Virus record (IMG/VR): IMGVR_UViG_3300047476_001238
Coordinates: 79,712 to 137,196 of that record
Length of the DNA: 57,485 nucleotides
Direction: 5' to 3' (one strand)
DNA from: a virus
Shown here: positions 30,883-39,482 of the stretch, piece after piece
How positions within the stretch are numbered: position 1 is the first letter of the stretch
How the letters are laid out: the number at the start of each line of letters is the position of its first letter
Notes under the pieces: model-generated
What the model was told of the DNA's origin: nothing
The model's input: only the letters and a program-made list of their open reading frames with translations
Database searches by the model: none
Made by a program: the position numbers and the translations under genes

Positions 30883-30890
30883 GCTAAATA
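30883..30890 (+). promoter_or_regulatory. Late-promoter-like octamer GCTAAATA (gp14-gp15 unit)
   Basis: It lies 20 nt upstream of the GTG start of the gp14-like gene on the plus strand, with AGGAT between. Confidence 0.4.
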
Positions 30891-30910
30891 TAAAATAATA
30901 GGATACAATT

Positions 30911-32296
30911 GTGCCAAGATTATCACTTTGGAAAGACGGACGTCACAGCAACGACTACAAATTTTTTGATCGCAGAATAAGCGAAATGTTTACCGTTGGC
31001 GGTACTGGAATTTTGGTACACAAATATCTGGGCACAAACGAACAAAATACAGTAAAAACCACAACTGTATCTCAGGCCAACGTTGGTCCAACATTGACAT
31101 TTAGTACCACCGGTGATGTACTGTTAGGCAATTATGTGGTAGGTACTGGTATTGCCGCCAATACTACTGTAATAGCCAAGACAGCAAACACCGTCACCCT
31201 AAGTTCTAATACCACTGCTGCGCTATCAAGCAATTCTACAGTAAAATTTTACGAGAGTGCCAGCAGGCCAAGTTATATCAATCAGAGCGCACAAAACATA
31301 CAAGACTTGTTTTTCTTGGAAAACAGGGACAGAAAATATGATCCAGATGTGTATGTCATGCGAGGTGTTTATCAAACGCAAGACGTCACATTTGACCTAA
31401 GTCAATTTGGTATGTTTTTACAAACTGGCACACTGTTCATGGTGTTCCACATCAACGACATGATAGCAACGATAGGCCGTAAACTCATGCCCGGAGATGT
31501 AATTGAACTCATGCATCTTAAAGATTATAACCCATTGGATGACAGTCTTCCTGTGGCACTAAAAAGATTTTATGTCATAAGTGATTGCAATAATGCATCA
31601 GAAGGATTCAGTCCCACTTGGTGGCCACACCTGTGGCGTTGCAAGATCAATCCGCTAACTGACAGCCAAGAATACAAAGACATACTCAATCAAATCAAGA
31701 TTGATGCACCCGAAGGCGACCCAACAGCTGGCAATATTACACTGGGTTCTGTTTCTAGCATTATCAGCAAATACCAAACTATTAACAACGCTATCCTTGA
31801 AGAAGCTGAATCTAATGTTCCTTACAGCGGATACGATACCAGTCACTTGTACATCAAGTCAAAAACTGTTTTTGAAGAGCCCGGAGATCCAATTGGCATT
31901 ACCACCGATAGCGGAGCTGTCACTGGTGATACGGTGGTCATTGGTGCCGATGCTGGTATATTGTCACCCGATGATGTTGTTCGAGGATATTTAACCGGAG
32001 ATGGTGGACCGCCAAATGGACTACCTATAACTTCTGGAGTATCATTTCCAACATCACCCAAGACCGGTGACTACGCTTTACGCACAGATTACTTGCCCAA
32101 TAGATTGTTTAGATGGGACGGACGCCGTTGGGTCAAGATTGAAGACAATGTTAGAACCACGCTTACCCTGGGAGCAGATAATAAAACTCAGCGTAGCAGT
32201 TTTGTTAACAACACTGATACCTATGTAAACAATTCTGGCAACGTGACAGTACGTCAAAGTTTAAGCCAAGCACTAAGACCCAAGGCAGATAATTAA
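30911..32296 (+). CDS. 14: Neck protein (gp14-like) with inserted beta module
   Basis: This 461-residue protein starts with GTG after an AGGAT site. The core has RPSYINQSAQNIQDLFFLENRDR, VYVMRGVYQTQDV, a FGMFLQTGTLFMVFHINDM segment, GDVIELMHLKDY, KRFYVISD and WWPHLWRCK followed by DSQEYKDIL, the layout of gp14-type connector proteins. Residues about 45-112 are a Thr/Val/Asn-rich beta module (GDVLLGNYVVGTGIAANTT) inserted near the N-terminus. The C-terminal extension includes TGDYALRTDYLPNRLFRWDG followed by RRWVK. The assignment is supported by the gp15-like gene directly downstream (TAATG overlap), the T4 order 14-15. The unit is on the plus strand, opposite to gp13. Confidence 0.72.
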   Translation: MPRLSLWKDGRHSNDYKFFDRRISEMFTVGGTGILVHKYLGTNEQNTVKTTTVSQANVGPTLTFSTTGDVLLGNYVVGTGIAANTTVIAKTANTVTLSSNTTAALSSNSTVKFYESASRPSYINQSAQNIQDLFFLENRDRKYDPDVYVMRGVYQTQDVTFDLSQFGMFLQTGTLFMVFHINDMIATIGRKLMPGDVIELMHLKDYNPLDDSLPVALKRFYVISDCNNASEGFSPTWWPHLWRCKINPLTDSQEYKDILNQIKIDAPEGDPTAGNITLGSVSSIISKYQTINNAILEEAESNVPYSGYDTSHLYIKSKTVFEEPGDPIGITTDSGAVTGDTVVIGADAGILSPDDVVRGYLTGDGGPPNGLPITSGVSFPTSPKTGDYALRTDYLPNRLFRWDGRRWVKIEDNVRTTLTLGADNKTQRSSFVNNTDTYVNNSGNVTVRQSLSQALRPKADN

Positions 32297-33651
32297 TGAG
32301 TCAACAATTTTTTTATGATGGTCAAATAAGACGATTCCTAGTACAATTTATGCGAATTGTCAGCGGAATTGATGTAGAGTTTGGCAAAAACAGTCAAGGA
32401 GTTCGCTCTTTACAGCGTGTACCTGTATACTACGGTGATCAGAGTCGACAAGCCGCAGTTATACTCAAAGGCAATAGCGAAAACACTTTAAACGCTGTAC
32501 CAGCAATGGCTGCATACATTGATGGATTAAATTACGATCAGTCAAGAATGCAAGAACCAAATTTTGTTAGCAAGATGCATTTGCGCGAGCGCGAGTTTGA
32601 CCCTGATACTGGAATGTACAATTCAAATCAAGGTGATAGTTATACTATCGAACGCTTGATGCCGGTACCATATAAACTATCTGTCAAGCTGGACATCTGG
32701 ACCAGTAATACCGAACAAAAAATGCAGATCATTGAACAGTTGGCAGTGTTGTTCAATCCCAGTCTGGAAATTCAAAGCACAGACAATTATATAGATTGGG
32801 CCAGTTTAACTTATGTACAATTGACAGAGGTACTGTGGAGTTCTCGAACTGTGCCAACTAGCACCGAAGAGCCTATTGATGTTGCTACGCTAACATTTGA
32901 AATGCCTATCTGGATCAGTGCACCAGCCAAAGTCAAACGTCTGGGCGTTATACAAAAATTTATTGCAAATATATACGACGAGCAGGGCGGATTCAGCGAG
33001 GAAACAGTTCTTTCCAATTTGGTAGGACGATCAAGAATTACTCCATTGAATTATGGTATATTTTATTCCGGCAATCAATTGAGATTGCTCAAACCACAAG
33101 AAGTAGTAGACGACGAATCAAATATTACAAAAGTAGGAGCCCCAGACACCTGGCGAGCGTTTATTGACATATACGGAAGCTTGGTCACGGGTCAAAGCGA
33201 AATCAGAATTGAATTACCTACCGGTAATGAATTAATTGGTTCTATCACTTATCATCCATCGGATCCTAACATATTGTTGTTTACTCCTATCGAAGATACT
33301 ATGCCCATTAACACAATAGATGCAGTGGATGCAATTATAAATCCGCTCAATATTGATGTTGATAATGCGCTGCTTACTCCTGCTGCGGGCACAAGATATC
33401 TACTAACAGATGATATTGGTGCAGACGAAAATCAATACTATAGTGCCTGGGGATCAGTAGTGGCCTATCAAAATGATATCATCGAATTTAATGGCACTCA
33501 ATGGATCAAAGTTTTTGATAGCACAGTCAGCAACGAGATAGAATATATTACCAATACAAATACAAATGTCCAATATAGATGGACTGGTGCCGAATGGGTC
33601 AAGAGTGTAGAAGGTGTTTATCGAGGTGGTGAGTGGAGTCTAATCATATAG
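32296..33651 (+). CDS. 15: Tail terminator/sheath stabiliser (gp15-like)
   Basis: This 451-residue protein begins FFYDGQIRRFLVQFMRIVSG, followed by RVPVYYGDQSRQA, LPxMAAYI-type and PVPYKLSVKLDIWTSNTEQKMQIIEQLAVLFNP. This closely follows T4 gp15 (YFYNSSFRRYA, RVPITYAS, YELSIFTRYEDDM, IVEQILPYFQP). The protein caps the finished tail and connects to the neck. T4 gp15 has about 272 residues; the added C-terminal region has two WDG/FNG-type modules (IIEFNGTQWIKVFD and YRWTGAEWVK) ending GGEWSLII. These resemble modules in phage fibres and may be a surface-exposed decoration. It overlaps both neighbours. Confidence 0.85.
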   Translation: MSQQFFYDGQIRRFLVQFMRIVSGIDVEFGKNSQGVRSLQRVPVYYGDQSRQAAVILKGNSENTLNAVPAMAAYIDGLNYDQSRMQEPNFVSKMHLREREFDPDTGMYNSNQGDSYTIERLMPVPYKLSVKLDIWTSNTEQKMQIIEQLAVLFNPSLEIQSTDNYIDWASLTYVQLTEVLWSSRTVPTSTEEPIDVATLTFEMPIWISAPAKVKRLGVIQKFIANIYDEQGGFSEETVLSNLVGRSRITPLNYGIFYSGNQLRLLKPQEVVDDESNITKVGAPDTWRAFIDIYGSLVTGQSEIRIELPTGNELIGSITYHPSDPNILLFTPIEDTMPINTIDAVDAIINPLNIDVDNALLTPAAGTRYLLTDDIGADENQYYSAWGSVVAYQNDIIEFNGTQWIKVFDSTVSNEIEYITNTNTNVQYRWTGAEWVKSVEGVYRGGEWSLII

Positions 33652-34079
33652 GTTGTGGTGCTTTAGTTTATAGCAAATCAACTCAAAGATATCTTTTTTT
33701 ACTAAGAAATCAAAAACGTCATGCAGGTTCGTGGGGACTAGTTGGCGGCGGAGTTGAGCTTGGCGAAACCGCAATCGAAGCCTTGCACAGAGAGATTCAA
33801 GAGGAAATTGGATCAATTCAGATTGGTAAAGTGATCCCGCTTGAAAAGTTTACCAGCGATACTAACAATTTTGAATACCACACTTATCTTATTGTGGTTA
33901 ACGAAGAATTTATTCCTAGATTAAACAACGAACATCGTGGGTATGCGTGGACTGAATTAGACGATCATCCCAAACCCCTGCATCCAGGAGTATGGCGTAC
34001 TTTTAATTTTAAATCAATAATAGACAAAATTAAAACTGTGGAAAAAGTTATAGCCCAACCTCAGATGCAAACTGTCTAA
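33633..34079 (+). CDS. NUDIX hydrolase
   Basis: This 148-residue protein has a complete Nudix box, GGVELGETAIEALHREIQEE (GX5EX7REUXEE) followed by IG, with the final hydrophobic position occupied by Ser. The flanking RNQKRHAGSWGLVGGG is typical of the fold. Family enzymes hydrolyse nucleoside diphosphate derivatives; substrate cannot be read from sequence. It starts with GTG inside the 3' end of the gp15-like gene, so translation is coupled to a structural gene. Its 3' end overlaps a convergent minus-strand gene by 32 nt. Confidence 0.85.
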   Translation: MESNHIGCGALVYSKSTQRYLFLLRNQKRHAGSWGLVGGGVELGETAIEALHREIQEEIGSIQIGKVIPLEKFTSDTNNFEYHTYLIVVNEEFIPRLNNEHRGYAWTELDDHPKPLHPGVWRTFNFKSIIDKIKTVEKVIAQPQMQTV

Positions 34080-34803
34080 AATCAATTTGTCTATAGTTTA
34101 AACAGTATTTCCAAAGCTCAGGAGTTCTGAAACTGGCAGTAGGTGCCACTCTAACAAATTCTGTTTCGTTATAGGCAGACATCACTTCTTTTAAACTCAA
34201 TACCCAGTAATCTTCTGTAATTGGAGAATTTTCCGACGGGTATCCTGTCGTTCCATTATATACATTATAATTGTAGTTAGGAGTATCATTGCCATCAAAT
34301 CCAAGCATGTACACTTTTTTATGTCCATCAAATGCAGCAAGATACGCAGCAATTGCTCCGCTGTTGAATTGAGGGTTTTGTGGTATCAGATGAAATTTAC
34401 CTGGAAAGTTTACCAACGGGCTATTGTTTGCATACACCACTCTACTATCGCAGTATCCGCTATTGGCTATTTCTGTTAGCAGTGTGTCTCCAGTGGCAAT
34501 CAAGAAGTCTGGTCTATAATCTCTAAATAATGCATTACAACCGTAAGTTAAAAAATTAACTTTGTTTTCTTTTGCTCTCCAGGTATTAGGTGGAACGCGA
34601 TACTCTAAAAATCTTGAGCAGTCAAATTCTAATCTAGTAGGCCCATTTCCTAAAACTACTGCGTTTGTGCTGGTAGGTTCGACGTTAAAGCTATTTGATA
34701 CGAATTCTACTGTGGGATTCCATTTTGAGTTTCGATAAACTCTATTTGTAATAACGTCCTCGCCGCGATAATCTTTACGATATAATTTTTTTATTGTTTG
34801 CAT
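34048..34803 (-). CDS. MptE/DUF115-like Rossmann protein, possible glycan-related enzyme
   Basis: This 251-residue protein has a NAVVLGNGPTRLEFD nucleotide-binding-type motif, TYGCNALFRDYRPDFLIATGD, and SGAIAAYLAAFDGHKKVYMLGFDG. This order is that of DUF115/MptE-like and Maf-type proteins, several of which transfer activated sugars (for example to flagellin). Phage members are often next to fibre or glycan genes, as here. No signal peptide or membrane segment is present. It ends convergently with the NUDIX gene. A role in modifying virion or host glycans is inference. Confidence 0.6.
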   Translation of the reverse strand: MQTIKKLYRKDYRGEDVITNRVYRNSKWNPTVEFVSNSFNVEPTSTNAVVLGNGPTRLEFDCSRFLEYRVPPNTWRAKENKVNFLTYGCNALFRDYRPDFLIATGDTLLTEIANSGYCDSRVVYANNSPLVNFPGKFHLIPQNPQFNSGAIAAYLAAFDGHKKVYMLGFDGNDTPNYNYNVYNGTTGYPSENSPITEDYWVLSLKEVMSAYNETEFVRVAPTASFRTPELWKYCLNYRQIDFRQFASEVGL

Positions 34804-34807
34804 AATC

Positions 34808-35122
34808 TTATTCCGGTTTAGGATACTTATCTTTTACTGCTTGAATTTCTGCTCGCCATGCGTCGTATCCTCCATGATACAAGGTGTCAAATTGATCAGC
34901 AAAACTGGGGTATTCTTCCCTACGCAATCGCTGATACTCTAGAGCATCGTATTCGGCTTGTAGTCTAGCTATTTCTGCTTCAACTTCTTCCTGTGTTGGG
35001 CACGGTATCGTTTCGTCTTTCCATTCAATACCCGCATAACCGTCGCCGCGATGCACCCACTGTGCTGCGGGATACAAGCTAACTAGTGCTGCCGGTACAT
35101 CAAAAATTCTTCTTGTTGCCAT
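34808..35122 (-). CDS. Small fibre-associated protein (104 aa), possible fibre assembly factor
   Basis: The N-terminus (RRIFDVPAALVSLYPAAQW) is followed by a charged coiled coil (TQEEVEAEIARLQAEYDALEY) and a C-terminal RREEYPSFADQFDTLYHGG and DAWRAEIQAVKDKYPKP. That C-terminal pattern is widespread in phage proteins located at the end of fibre operons, some annotated as XkdW- or assembly-related. It lies directly downstream of the fibre-tip-like array. A chaperone role is inference from location. Confidence 0.6.
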   Translation of the reverse strand: MATRRIFDVPAALVSLYPAAQWVHRGDGYAGIEWKDETIPCPTQEEVEAEIARLQAEYDALEYQRLRREEYPSFADQFDTLYHGGYDAWRAEIQAVKDKYPKPE

Positions 35123-35134
35123 TTTTATAACCTC

Positions 35135-35728
35135 TCATGCTATTGCCATTATTGTTAACACCGGGATACCTAGTTGCACACTGCCGCCACCATCCCAGTA
35201 TGTGGTTCCGTGTACATTCATTGGGTTTCCTGATCCATACCGTCTAAATTGCATTTTTAGTGTTTTAGCAGACGACCATGTTGCTTGTCTACCTGTATTG
35301 GCATCTGCATTTCCTCCTATAGCAATAGTCCATTCAAAAGCAAATCGACCTTCAGGATAAAATCCTGATCTACTGTGTCTTGCATAAACTACTTCTGCTG
35401 CATCAATGAAAAATTTATGATGGCTAATACAATGGGTTCCTGACGGCCAATACCAGTTATAATCAAAGATATATTTAACTCTAGTGGTGCCAGCAGGAGG
35501 TGTGTATGCAATACTTGACCCAGTGATGTCAGCATAAGCATCGGTCCCAGTTTGTACTCCAGTGACATTTTGAAATGTGTACGTACCGGATCCCACAGTG
35601 ACAGAAGATCCGTCGCATGGACTGCTTAAATATTCAATTATTTGTCCCGGCTGACGAGGATAGCCGTTGACTAACACAGCGGTACCAGCTGAGTTTTTAA
35701 TATCGTCTACCCTTATTGATGATGCCAT
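35135..35728 (-). CDS. Fibre-tip-like protein A2 (paralogue pair A)
   Basis: This 197-residue beta-rich protein contains VDDIKNSAGTAVLVNGYPRQ, PGQIIEYLS..CDGSSVTVGSGTY, TPPAGTTRVKYIFDY, and HHKFFIDAAEVVYARHSRSGFYPEG. It is a clear paralogue of the gene immediately upstream. The N-terminal stub with an IIEYLS strand recalls short fibre attachment segments of aquatic T4-like phages. Likely a receptor-facing or capping protein on a fibre; function is inference. Confidence 0.65.
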   Translation of the reverse strand: MASSIRVDDIKNSAGTAVLVNGYPRQPGQIIEYLSSPCDGSSVTVGSGTYTFQNVTGVQTGTDAYADITGSSIAYTPPAGTTRVKYIFDYNWYWPSGTHCISHHKFFIDAAEVVYARHSRSGFYPEGRFAFEWTIAIGGNADANTGRQATWSSAKTLKMQFRRYGSGNPMNVHGTTYWDGGGSVQLGIPVLTIMAIA

Positions 35729-35747
35729 TTTGATTCCTTTATTCTAT

Positions 35748-36356
35748 TTACGCTGCTGCAATAATGTCTAACTGGGGCATGCTAAAATTGGCGGCAGTTC
35801 CTGCTCCGCCGCCACCGTCCCAATAATAGGTTCCATGTAAATTGCTATCGTCACTGGATCCGTAATTTCTTACCATCATGTATAATTTTTTTGAAGTAGA
35901 CCAAGTTGCTTGCCTGCCAGTATTAGTATTGTCAGCTCCGCCAATGTCTATTGTCCAGCTAAAAGTATATCTATCTTCTATATATCTGCCAGATCTATTG
36001 TGTCTAGCATATACTACTTCATTGTTGTCAATAAAAAATTTGTAATGATTGATTGCATGGTCGGTATCCCAGTATGTTGTAAAATGAAATCTGTAAGTCA
36101 CGGCGGTTGTTCCCGGCGGCGGTACATAATCTATTACTGACCCTCTTATTACTGCGTATGTTGTTGTAGTTGTTGCAGTGAGCAATTGCTGCGTGAACAC
36201 GCTTTGAAATTTGTATGTTCCCGAACCTACAGTGACCGAAGATCCGTCGCACACACCAGACAAGTATTCAATAATCCTACCTGGTCGTCTAGGATAGCCG
36301 TTAACCAGTAGATCTTGACCTGAAGAATTTTTGATGGTGTCAATCTTGGCACTCAT
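35748..36356 (-). CDS. Fibre-tip-like protein A1 (paralogue pair A)
   Basis: Starting at the ATG that overlaps the upstream stop (ATGA, 36356) aligns the N-terminus MSAKIDTIKNSSGQDLLVN with its paralogue, giving 202 residues. Shared blocks include NGYPRRPGRIIEYLS, CDGSSVTVGSGTYKF, PPPGTTAVTYRF, FFIDNNEVVYARHNRSGRY and TGRQATWS. The frame from 36380 is therefore too long. Beta-rich, Gly at the end (WDGGGG). Part of an array of six small co-oriented genes. Confidence 0.65.
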   Translation of the reverse strand: MSAKIDTIKNSSGQDLLVNGYPRRPGRIIEYLSGVCDGSSVTVGSGTYKFQSVFTQQLLTATTTTTYAVIRGSVIDYVPPPGTTAVTYRFHFTTYWDTDHAINHYKFFIDNNEVVYARHNRSGRYIEDRYTFSWTIDIGGADNTNTGRQATWSTSKKLYMMVRNYGSSDDSNLHGTYYWDGGGGAGTAANFSMPQLDIIAAA

Positions 36357-36916
36357 TGTGCGATCTCCGTCAAATGCCACCCGTATTCCATGTATTGATC
36401 TACTAAGTAGTTGGTAGCAGTACTTGATATATTTCTGTAGCTTAATTTGTACACAATATTGCCCGCGACACCAGGCGTGTCAACGAATCTGACTTTTTGC
36501 TGTGCCCATCCGTTTGAATTGTAATTCCATCCGTATTGATATCTTGATCCTGCATTAGTAAATGGAGTTAAATTAACAAAACTAGATCCTCCATTATTAC
36601 TTCTATATAGCTGCAAAATGATTGCATTAGCAGCTCCGTATATCATTTGCGAATACCATTCGACTATAATTTTACTTGAGGCGTATTCTGGTGTGATCCA
36701 AATTTTTAATCCTAAATCAGTTTCGGTCAATGATGTAATAGTCAATGCAGAAGTAGTAGAAGCATTAGAATTGACCTGTTGAACAATTTCTCCCACCCTA
36801 GGCGGTGACATAAACACATTGGCGCTAGTGCCAAGCATTTTGTTGCCTGTAGGTATGACTATAGTGCCACTTTGACTATACGATGCGATACTGTCTGTTC
36901 TAAGAATGCCGGGCAT
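36353..36916 (-). CDS. Fibre-tip-like protein B2 (paralogue pair B)
   Basis: This 187-residue beta-rich protein contains ILRTDSIASYSQSGTIVIP, PPRVGEIVQQVNSNAS, WITPEYASSKIIVEWYSQM, LYRSNNGG, NAGSRYQYGWNYNS and a terminal YMEYGWHLTEIAQ. It is paralogous to the gene upstream, with the same order of blocks. Its ATG overlaps the upstream stop in TAATG. Putative virion surface or fibre protein. Confidence 0.65.
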   Translation of the reverse strand: MPGILRTDSIASYSQSGTIVIPTGNKMLGTSANVFMSPPRVGEIVQQVNSNASTTSALTITSLTETDLGLKIWITPEYASSKIIVEWYSQMIYGAANAIILQLYRSNNGGSSFVNLTPFTNAGSRYQYGWNYNSNGWAQQKVRFVDTPGVAGNIVYKLSYRNISSTATNYLVDQYMEYGWHLTEIAQ

Positions 36917-37473
36917 TAGGCGTATATCTCCGTTAATGTCCAGCCGTATTCCATATACTGGTGTGTGAAATAATTAGTTGTTGTTCCTGCCCAATTTCTG
37001 TAATTCACCCTATAGGTCACTGTAGATGTTGTGTTTGGCGAATCTAGATATGTATGGACTGCTGAATTCCAATTGGATTGTATATAACTCCACCCGTATG
37101 CGTATCTAGACGCTGCGCCAGTTAGGGGTGTCAACACATTGTACCCGGCGCCGCCAATATCCCTATATAATAGTAAACACATTGGGTTCCCGGATGCTCC
37201 ATATTGCATAGTGGACCACGACTCTACTCGAATCTTACTAGTGGCATATCTGGGTGTGATACTTGCAGTTAGGGGTGCGGCCACCTCTCCAGTGGAGGCT
37301 ACACTCAAATGTGAGATTGGCATGGCATTGGCTGTGACCATTTGAACTATGCCGCCAACTCTTGGAGGTCCGTCGAACGTGCCCGGATCTGTCCCTACAA
37401 ATCTAGTGTTAGCAGGAATAACAATATTGCCAGTTCCAGCTGATGCTGTAATTTGATCTACTCGTAATGTCAT
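36916..37473 (-). CDS. Fibre-tip-like protein B1 (paralogue pair B)
   Basis: This 185-residue protein has LRVDQITASAGTGNIVIPANT, PPRVGGIVQMVTANA, ASITPRYATSKIRVESWS, LLYRDIGG, AASRYAYGWSY and terminal YMEYGWTLTEIYA, paralleling its downstream neighbour block by block. The ATG overlaps the upstream stop by 4 nt (ATGA). Putative fibre-associated protein. Confidence 0.65.
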   Translation of the reverse strand: MTLRVDQITASAGTGNIVIPANTRFVGTDPGTFDGPPRVGGIVQMVTANAMPISHLSVASTGEVAAPLTASITPRYATSKIRVESWSTMQYGASGNPMCLLLYRDIGGAGYNVLTPLTGAASRYAYGWSYIQSNWNSAVHTYLDSPNTTSTVTYRVNYRNWAGTTTNYFTHQYMEYGWTLTEIYA

Positions 37474-38051
37474 TGTGCAATCTCCCAGGCCATACTTATA
37501 CTTGAGCCATTTTCATAATTGGTAGTCCCAAGACTGCCCGCTGTTCGATTCAAGAACCAGGTATAACTAGTTCCTGCTGTATTCTGCACTCCCGGGGCGT
37601 AGGTAATCAAATCTGTTGTTTTAGGAAAATCAAAGTATCTCATGGTTGATGTGAATGGTGTGCTGTTATAATCTGTTTCGTATGGCAGCGGCATGGCATA
37701 GCCTGACCAGAATTGTCTTCCGGCTTGATTATTAAAGCCAGCATACGGACCATCAGGGACGGCACCGTTTTTAAAAATAGTCATTACATAATCGTGTGTG
37801 CTAGCACCTTCGCCAAATACCTGAAATGTACACATTATCATGCTATTAGATCTTTTTGGTCTGATGCTGACTCTTAAATCTGTCATTTCTACACCACCTA
37901 AGCTATTTCCGGTTGTGTAAGTTGTTGGCGCATCATACCGCGTGATTACACATTGTATAACTGAGCCAGGGCTTATTATAGAATGGCCGCCGGGCATGAC
38001 TATTGTGTTGCCAGATAAGGCTTTGATATTTCCTACTGTTAATACGGTCAC
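37470..38051 (-). CDS. Fibre-tip-like protein C2 (paralogue pair C), GTG start
   Basis: GTG at 38051 overlaps the upstream stop by 4 nt (GTGA) and aligns the start with its paralogue; a TTG at 38066 is a less likely alternative. The 193-residue product has HSIISPGSVIQCVITRYD, TGNSLGGVEMTDLRVSIRPK, FQVFGEGASTHDYVMTIFKNG, WSGYAMPLPYETDYNSTPFT and terminal SSISMAWEIAQ. The last blocks are nearly identical in the paralogue. Confidence 0.65.
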   Translation of the reverse strand: MTVLTVGNIKALSGNTIVMPGGHSIISPGSVIQCVITRYDAPTTYTTGNSLGGVEMTDLRVSIRPKRSNSMIMCTFQVFGEGASTHDYVMTIFKNGAVPDGPYAGFNNQAGRQFWSGYAMPLPYETDYNSTPFTSTMRYFDFPKTTDLITYAPGVQNTAGTSYTWFLNRTAGSLGTTNYENGSSISMAWEIAQ

Positions 38052-38635
38052 TGTGCTATTTCCCAAGCAATGCTTACACTTACACCGTTTTCTTGATTAG
38101 TAGTGCCAGTGCTGCTAACTGTTCTATTCAAATACCAAACATAACTAGTGGCCGCCGATACCTTGACTCCAGGTGCGTAAGTAATGGCACTAGTGACTCC
38201 AGGAAAATCATAATACATAAAATTTTGTGTAAATGGTGTGGAGCTGTAATCACCTTCGTACGGCAATGCCATTGCAATACCAGACCAGTGATTATCGCCG
38301 GCTGCTGTGTTATAACCAGCATATGTTCCTGCAGGCACTGTACCGTTTTTAAATACTCTGAATATATAATTGTGGTCCGATGCGCCTTCGCCATGCACTT
38401 GAAACTGGCACACAATTAAACTATTGGCTCGCTTTGGTGTGATACTTACTCGCAAGTCTGTCAATTCCACGCCATTTAAGCCAGTACCAGTAGTGTATGT
38501 AGTTTGTGTGTCGTACCTTGTGACTTTACATTGTATTATAGATCCAGGATTAATTAGTGTATGCCCATTGGTCACAAGAATTTGATTGTTGTTAGACACT
38601 GTGCCTGACAGTCCGCTAACTGTTAGATTACTCAT
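38048..38635 (-). CDS. Fibre-tip-like protein C1 (paralogue pair C)
   Basis: The ATG at 38635, one base after the upstream stop, gives MSNLTVSGLSG and 195 residues; the 38668 start runs into the upstream gene. Blocks HTLINPGSIIQCKVTRYD, TGLNGVELTDLRVSITPK, FQVHGEGASDHNYIFRVFKNG, WSGIAMALPYEGDYSSTPFT and VSIAWEIAQ match the downstream paralogue. Pairs A, B and C share a general plan (N-terminal stub, PG/PP-x-[VI]IQ strand, SITP or SIRPK strand), so all six may be one superfamily. Confidence 0.65.
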   Translation of the reverse strand: MSNLTVSGLSGTVSNNNQILVTNGHTLINPGSIIQCKVTRYDTQTTYTTGTGLNGVELTDLRVSITPKRANSLIVCQFQVHGEGASDHNYIFRVFKNGTVPAGTYAGYNTAAGDNHWSGIAMALPYEGDYSSTPFTQNFMYYDFPGVTSAITYAPGVKVSAATSYVWYLNRTVSSTGTTNQENGVSVSIAWEIAQ

Positions 38636-38636
38636 A

Positions 38637-39482
38637 TTATACAATACTCCATTCGCCGCCGTCGGCAATTACTACTTCAACTCCATCGGCTATTGTCATT
38701 GGGCCAACACTCATAGCATTTTCTGTGGCAGCAATTGTCACATTTGCTGAGATAGTTCTTGTGTTATAATAAAATTGTCCAGTATTGTTTACTCTTGCTG
38801 CTGTAAGATTATTAGTTGTACTGATATTTCCGCTGGTGCTAATATTTCCAGTAGTACTAATAAGTCCAGAAGTGTTAATATTTCCAGCTACTCCTATACC
38901 GCCAGCGACAACCAATGCACCTGTAGTTGTGGATGTTGACGGAATTGGGGACGCAGCAACTATGTTTCCGGCTGCTATTACTTCTCCAGCAATACCCACG
39001 CCACCTCGAACTACCAATGCTCCTGTGTCTGTTGACGTAGAAGCAGTAGTGGCTCCAATGACAGTATTACCGCGAACTGTAGTTGATAGTGCCACGCTAC
39101 CATCTCTAGCAATTAAATGCAGCATTGGTACTGCATTGTCAAACACTGATCTAGCAGTTGAATCAATTACCACACCATTTCCAGAATTGCCCACTGATGC
39201 AGACACATACATTGTGCCGGTGGTACCAGCACCGTTGTTATTAACATACATCCGATAACCATTGCCGTTTGTTGTACCGGCAAAAATATTTCCAGTGGTG
39301 GTTATCCCTCCGGATGTTGTTAAAGAATCACTACCAGAATTAGTCAATACCAATTTGTCAAAAGTTAAGGTAGCTGATGCATTAGATGTTCTTACCCAAG
39401 CGTCTTTTGTTGAGTTATAGGTGTAAACAACATTGTTTACAATGGCCTGTTGACCGTTTGTTGGGTTAGTTGGAAAAGACAT
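38637..39482 (-). CDS. Fibre protein with GALVV repeats (281 aa)
   Basis: The N-terminus FPTNPTNGQQAIVNNVVYTY and DAWVR is a module common in T4-like phage fibres. It is followed by Thr/Ser/Asn-rich beta repeats with two copies of STxTGALVVxGGxGxAG. The C-terminus ends VEVVIADGGEWSIV, reminiscent of the gp15 C-terminus GGEWSLII. Repetitive glycine-valine strands suggest a trimeric beta-helical shaft. Its ATG overlaps the upstream stop (TAATG). Confidence 0.7.
   Translation of the reverse strand: MSFPTNPTNGQQAIVNNVVYTYNSTKDAWVRTSNASATLTFDKLVLTNSGSDSLTTSGGITTTGNIFAGTTNGNGYRMYVNNNGAGTTGTMYVSASVGNSGNGVVIDSTARSVFDNAVPMLHLIARDGSVALSTTVRGNTVIGATTASTSTDTGALVVRGGVGIAGEVIAAGNIVAASPIPSTSTTTGALVVAGGIGVAGNINTSGLISTTGNISTSGNISTTNNLTAARVNNTGQFYYNTRTISANVTIAATENAMSVGPMTIADGVEVVIADGGEWSIV

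Noticed and set aside
38052-38066. TTG start for paralogue C2
   Set aside because: GTG at 38051 gives a 4-nt stop overlap like its neighbours and aligns with the paralogue.
38785-39258. 157-codon plus-strand open frame rich in Val/Pro/Ile
   Set aside because: It is a mirror of the GALVV repeats on the minus strand, where the real fibre gene lies.
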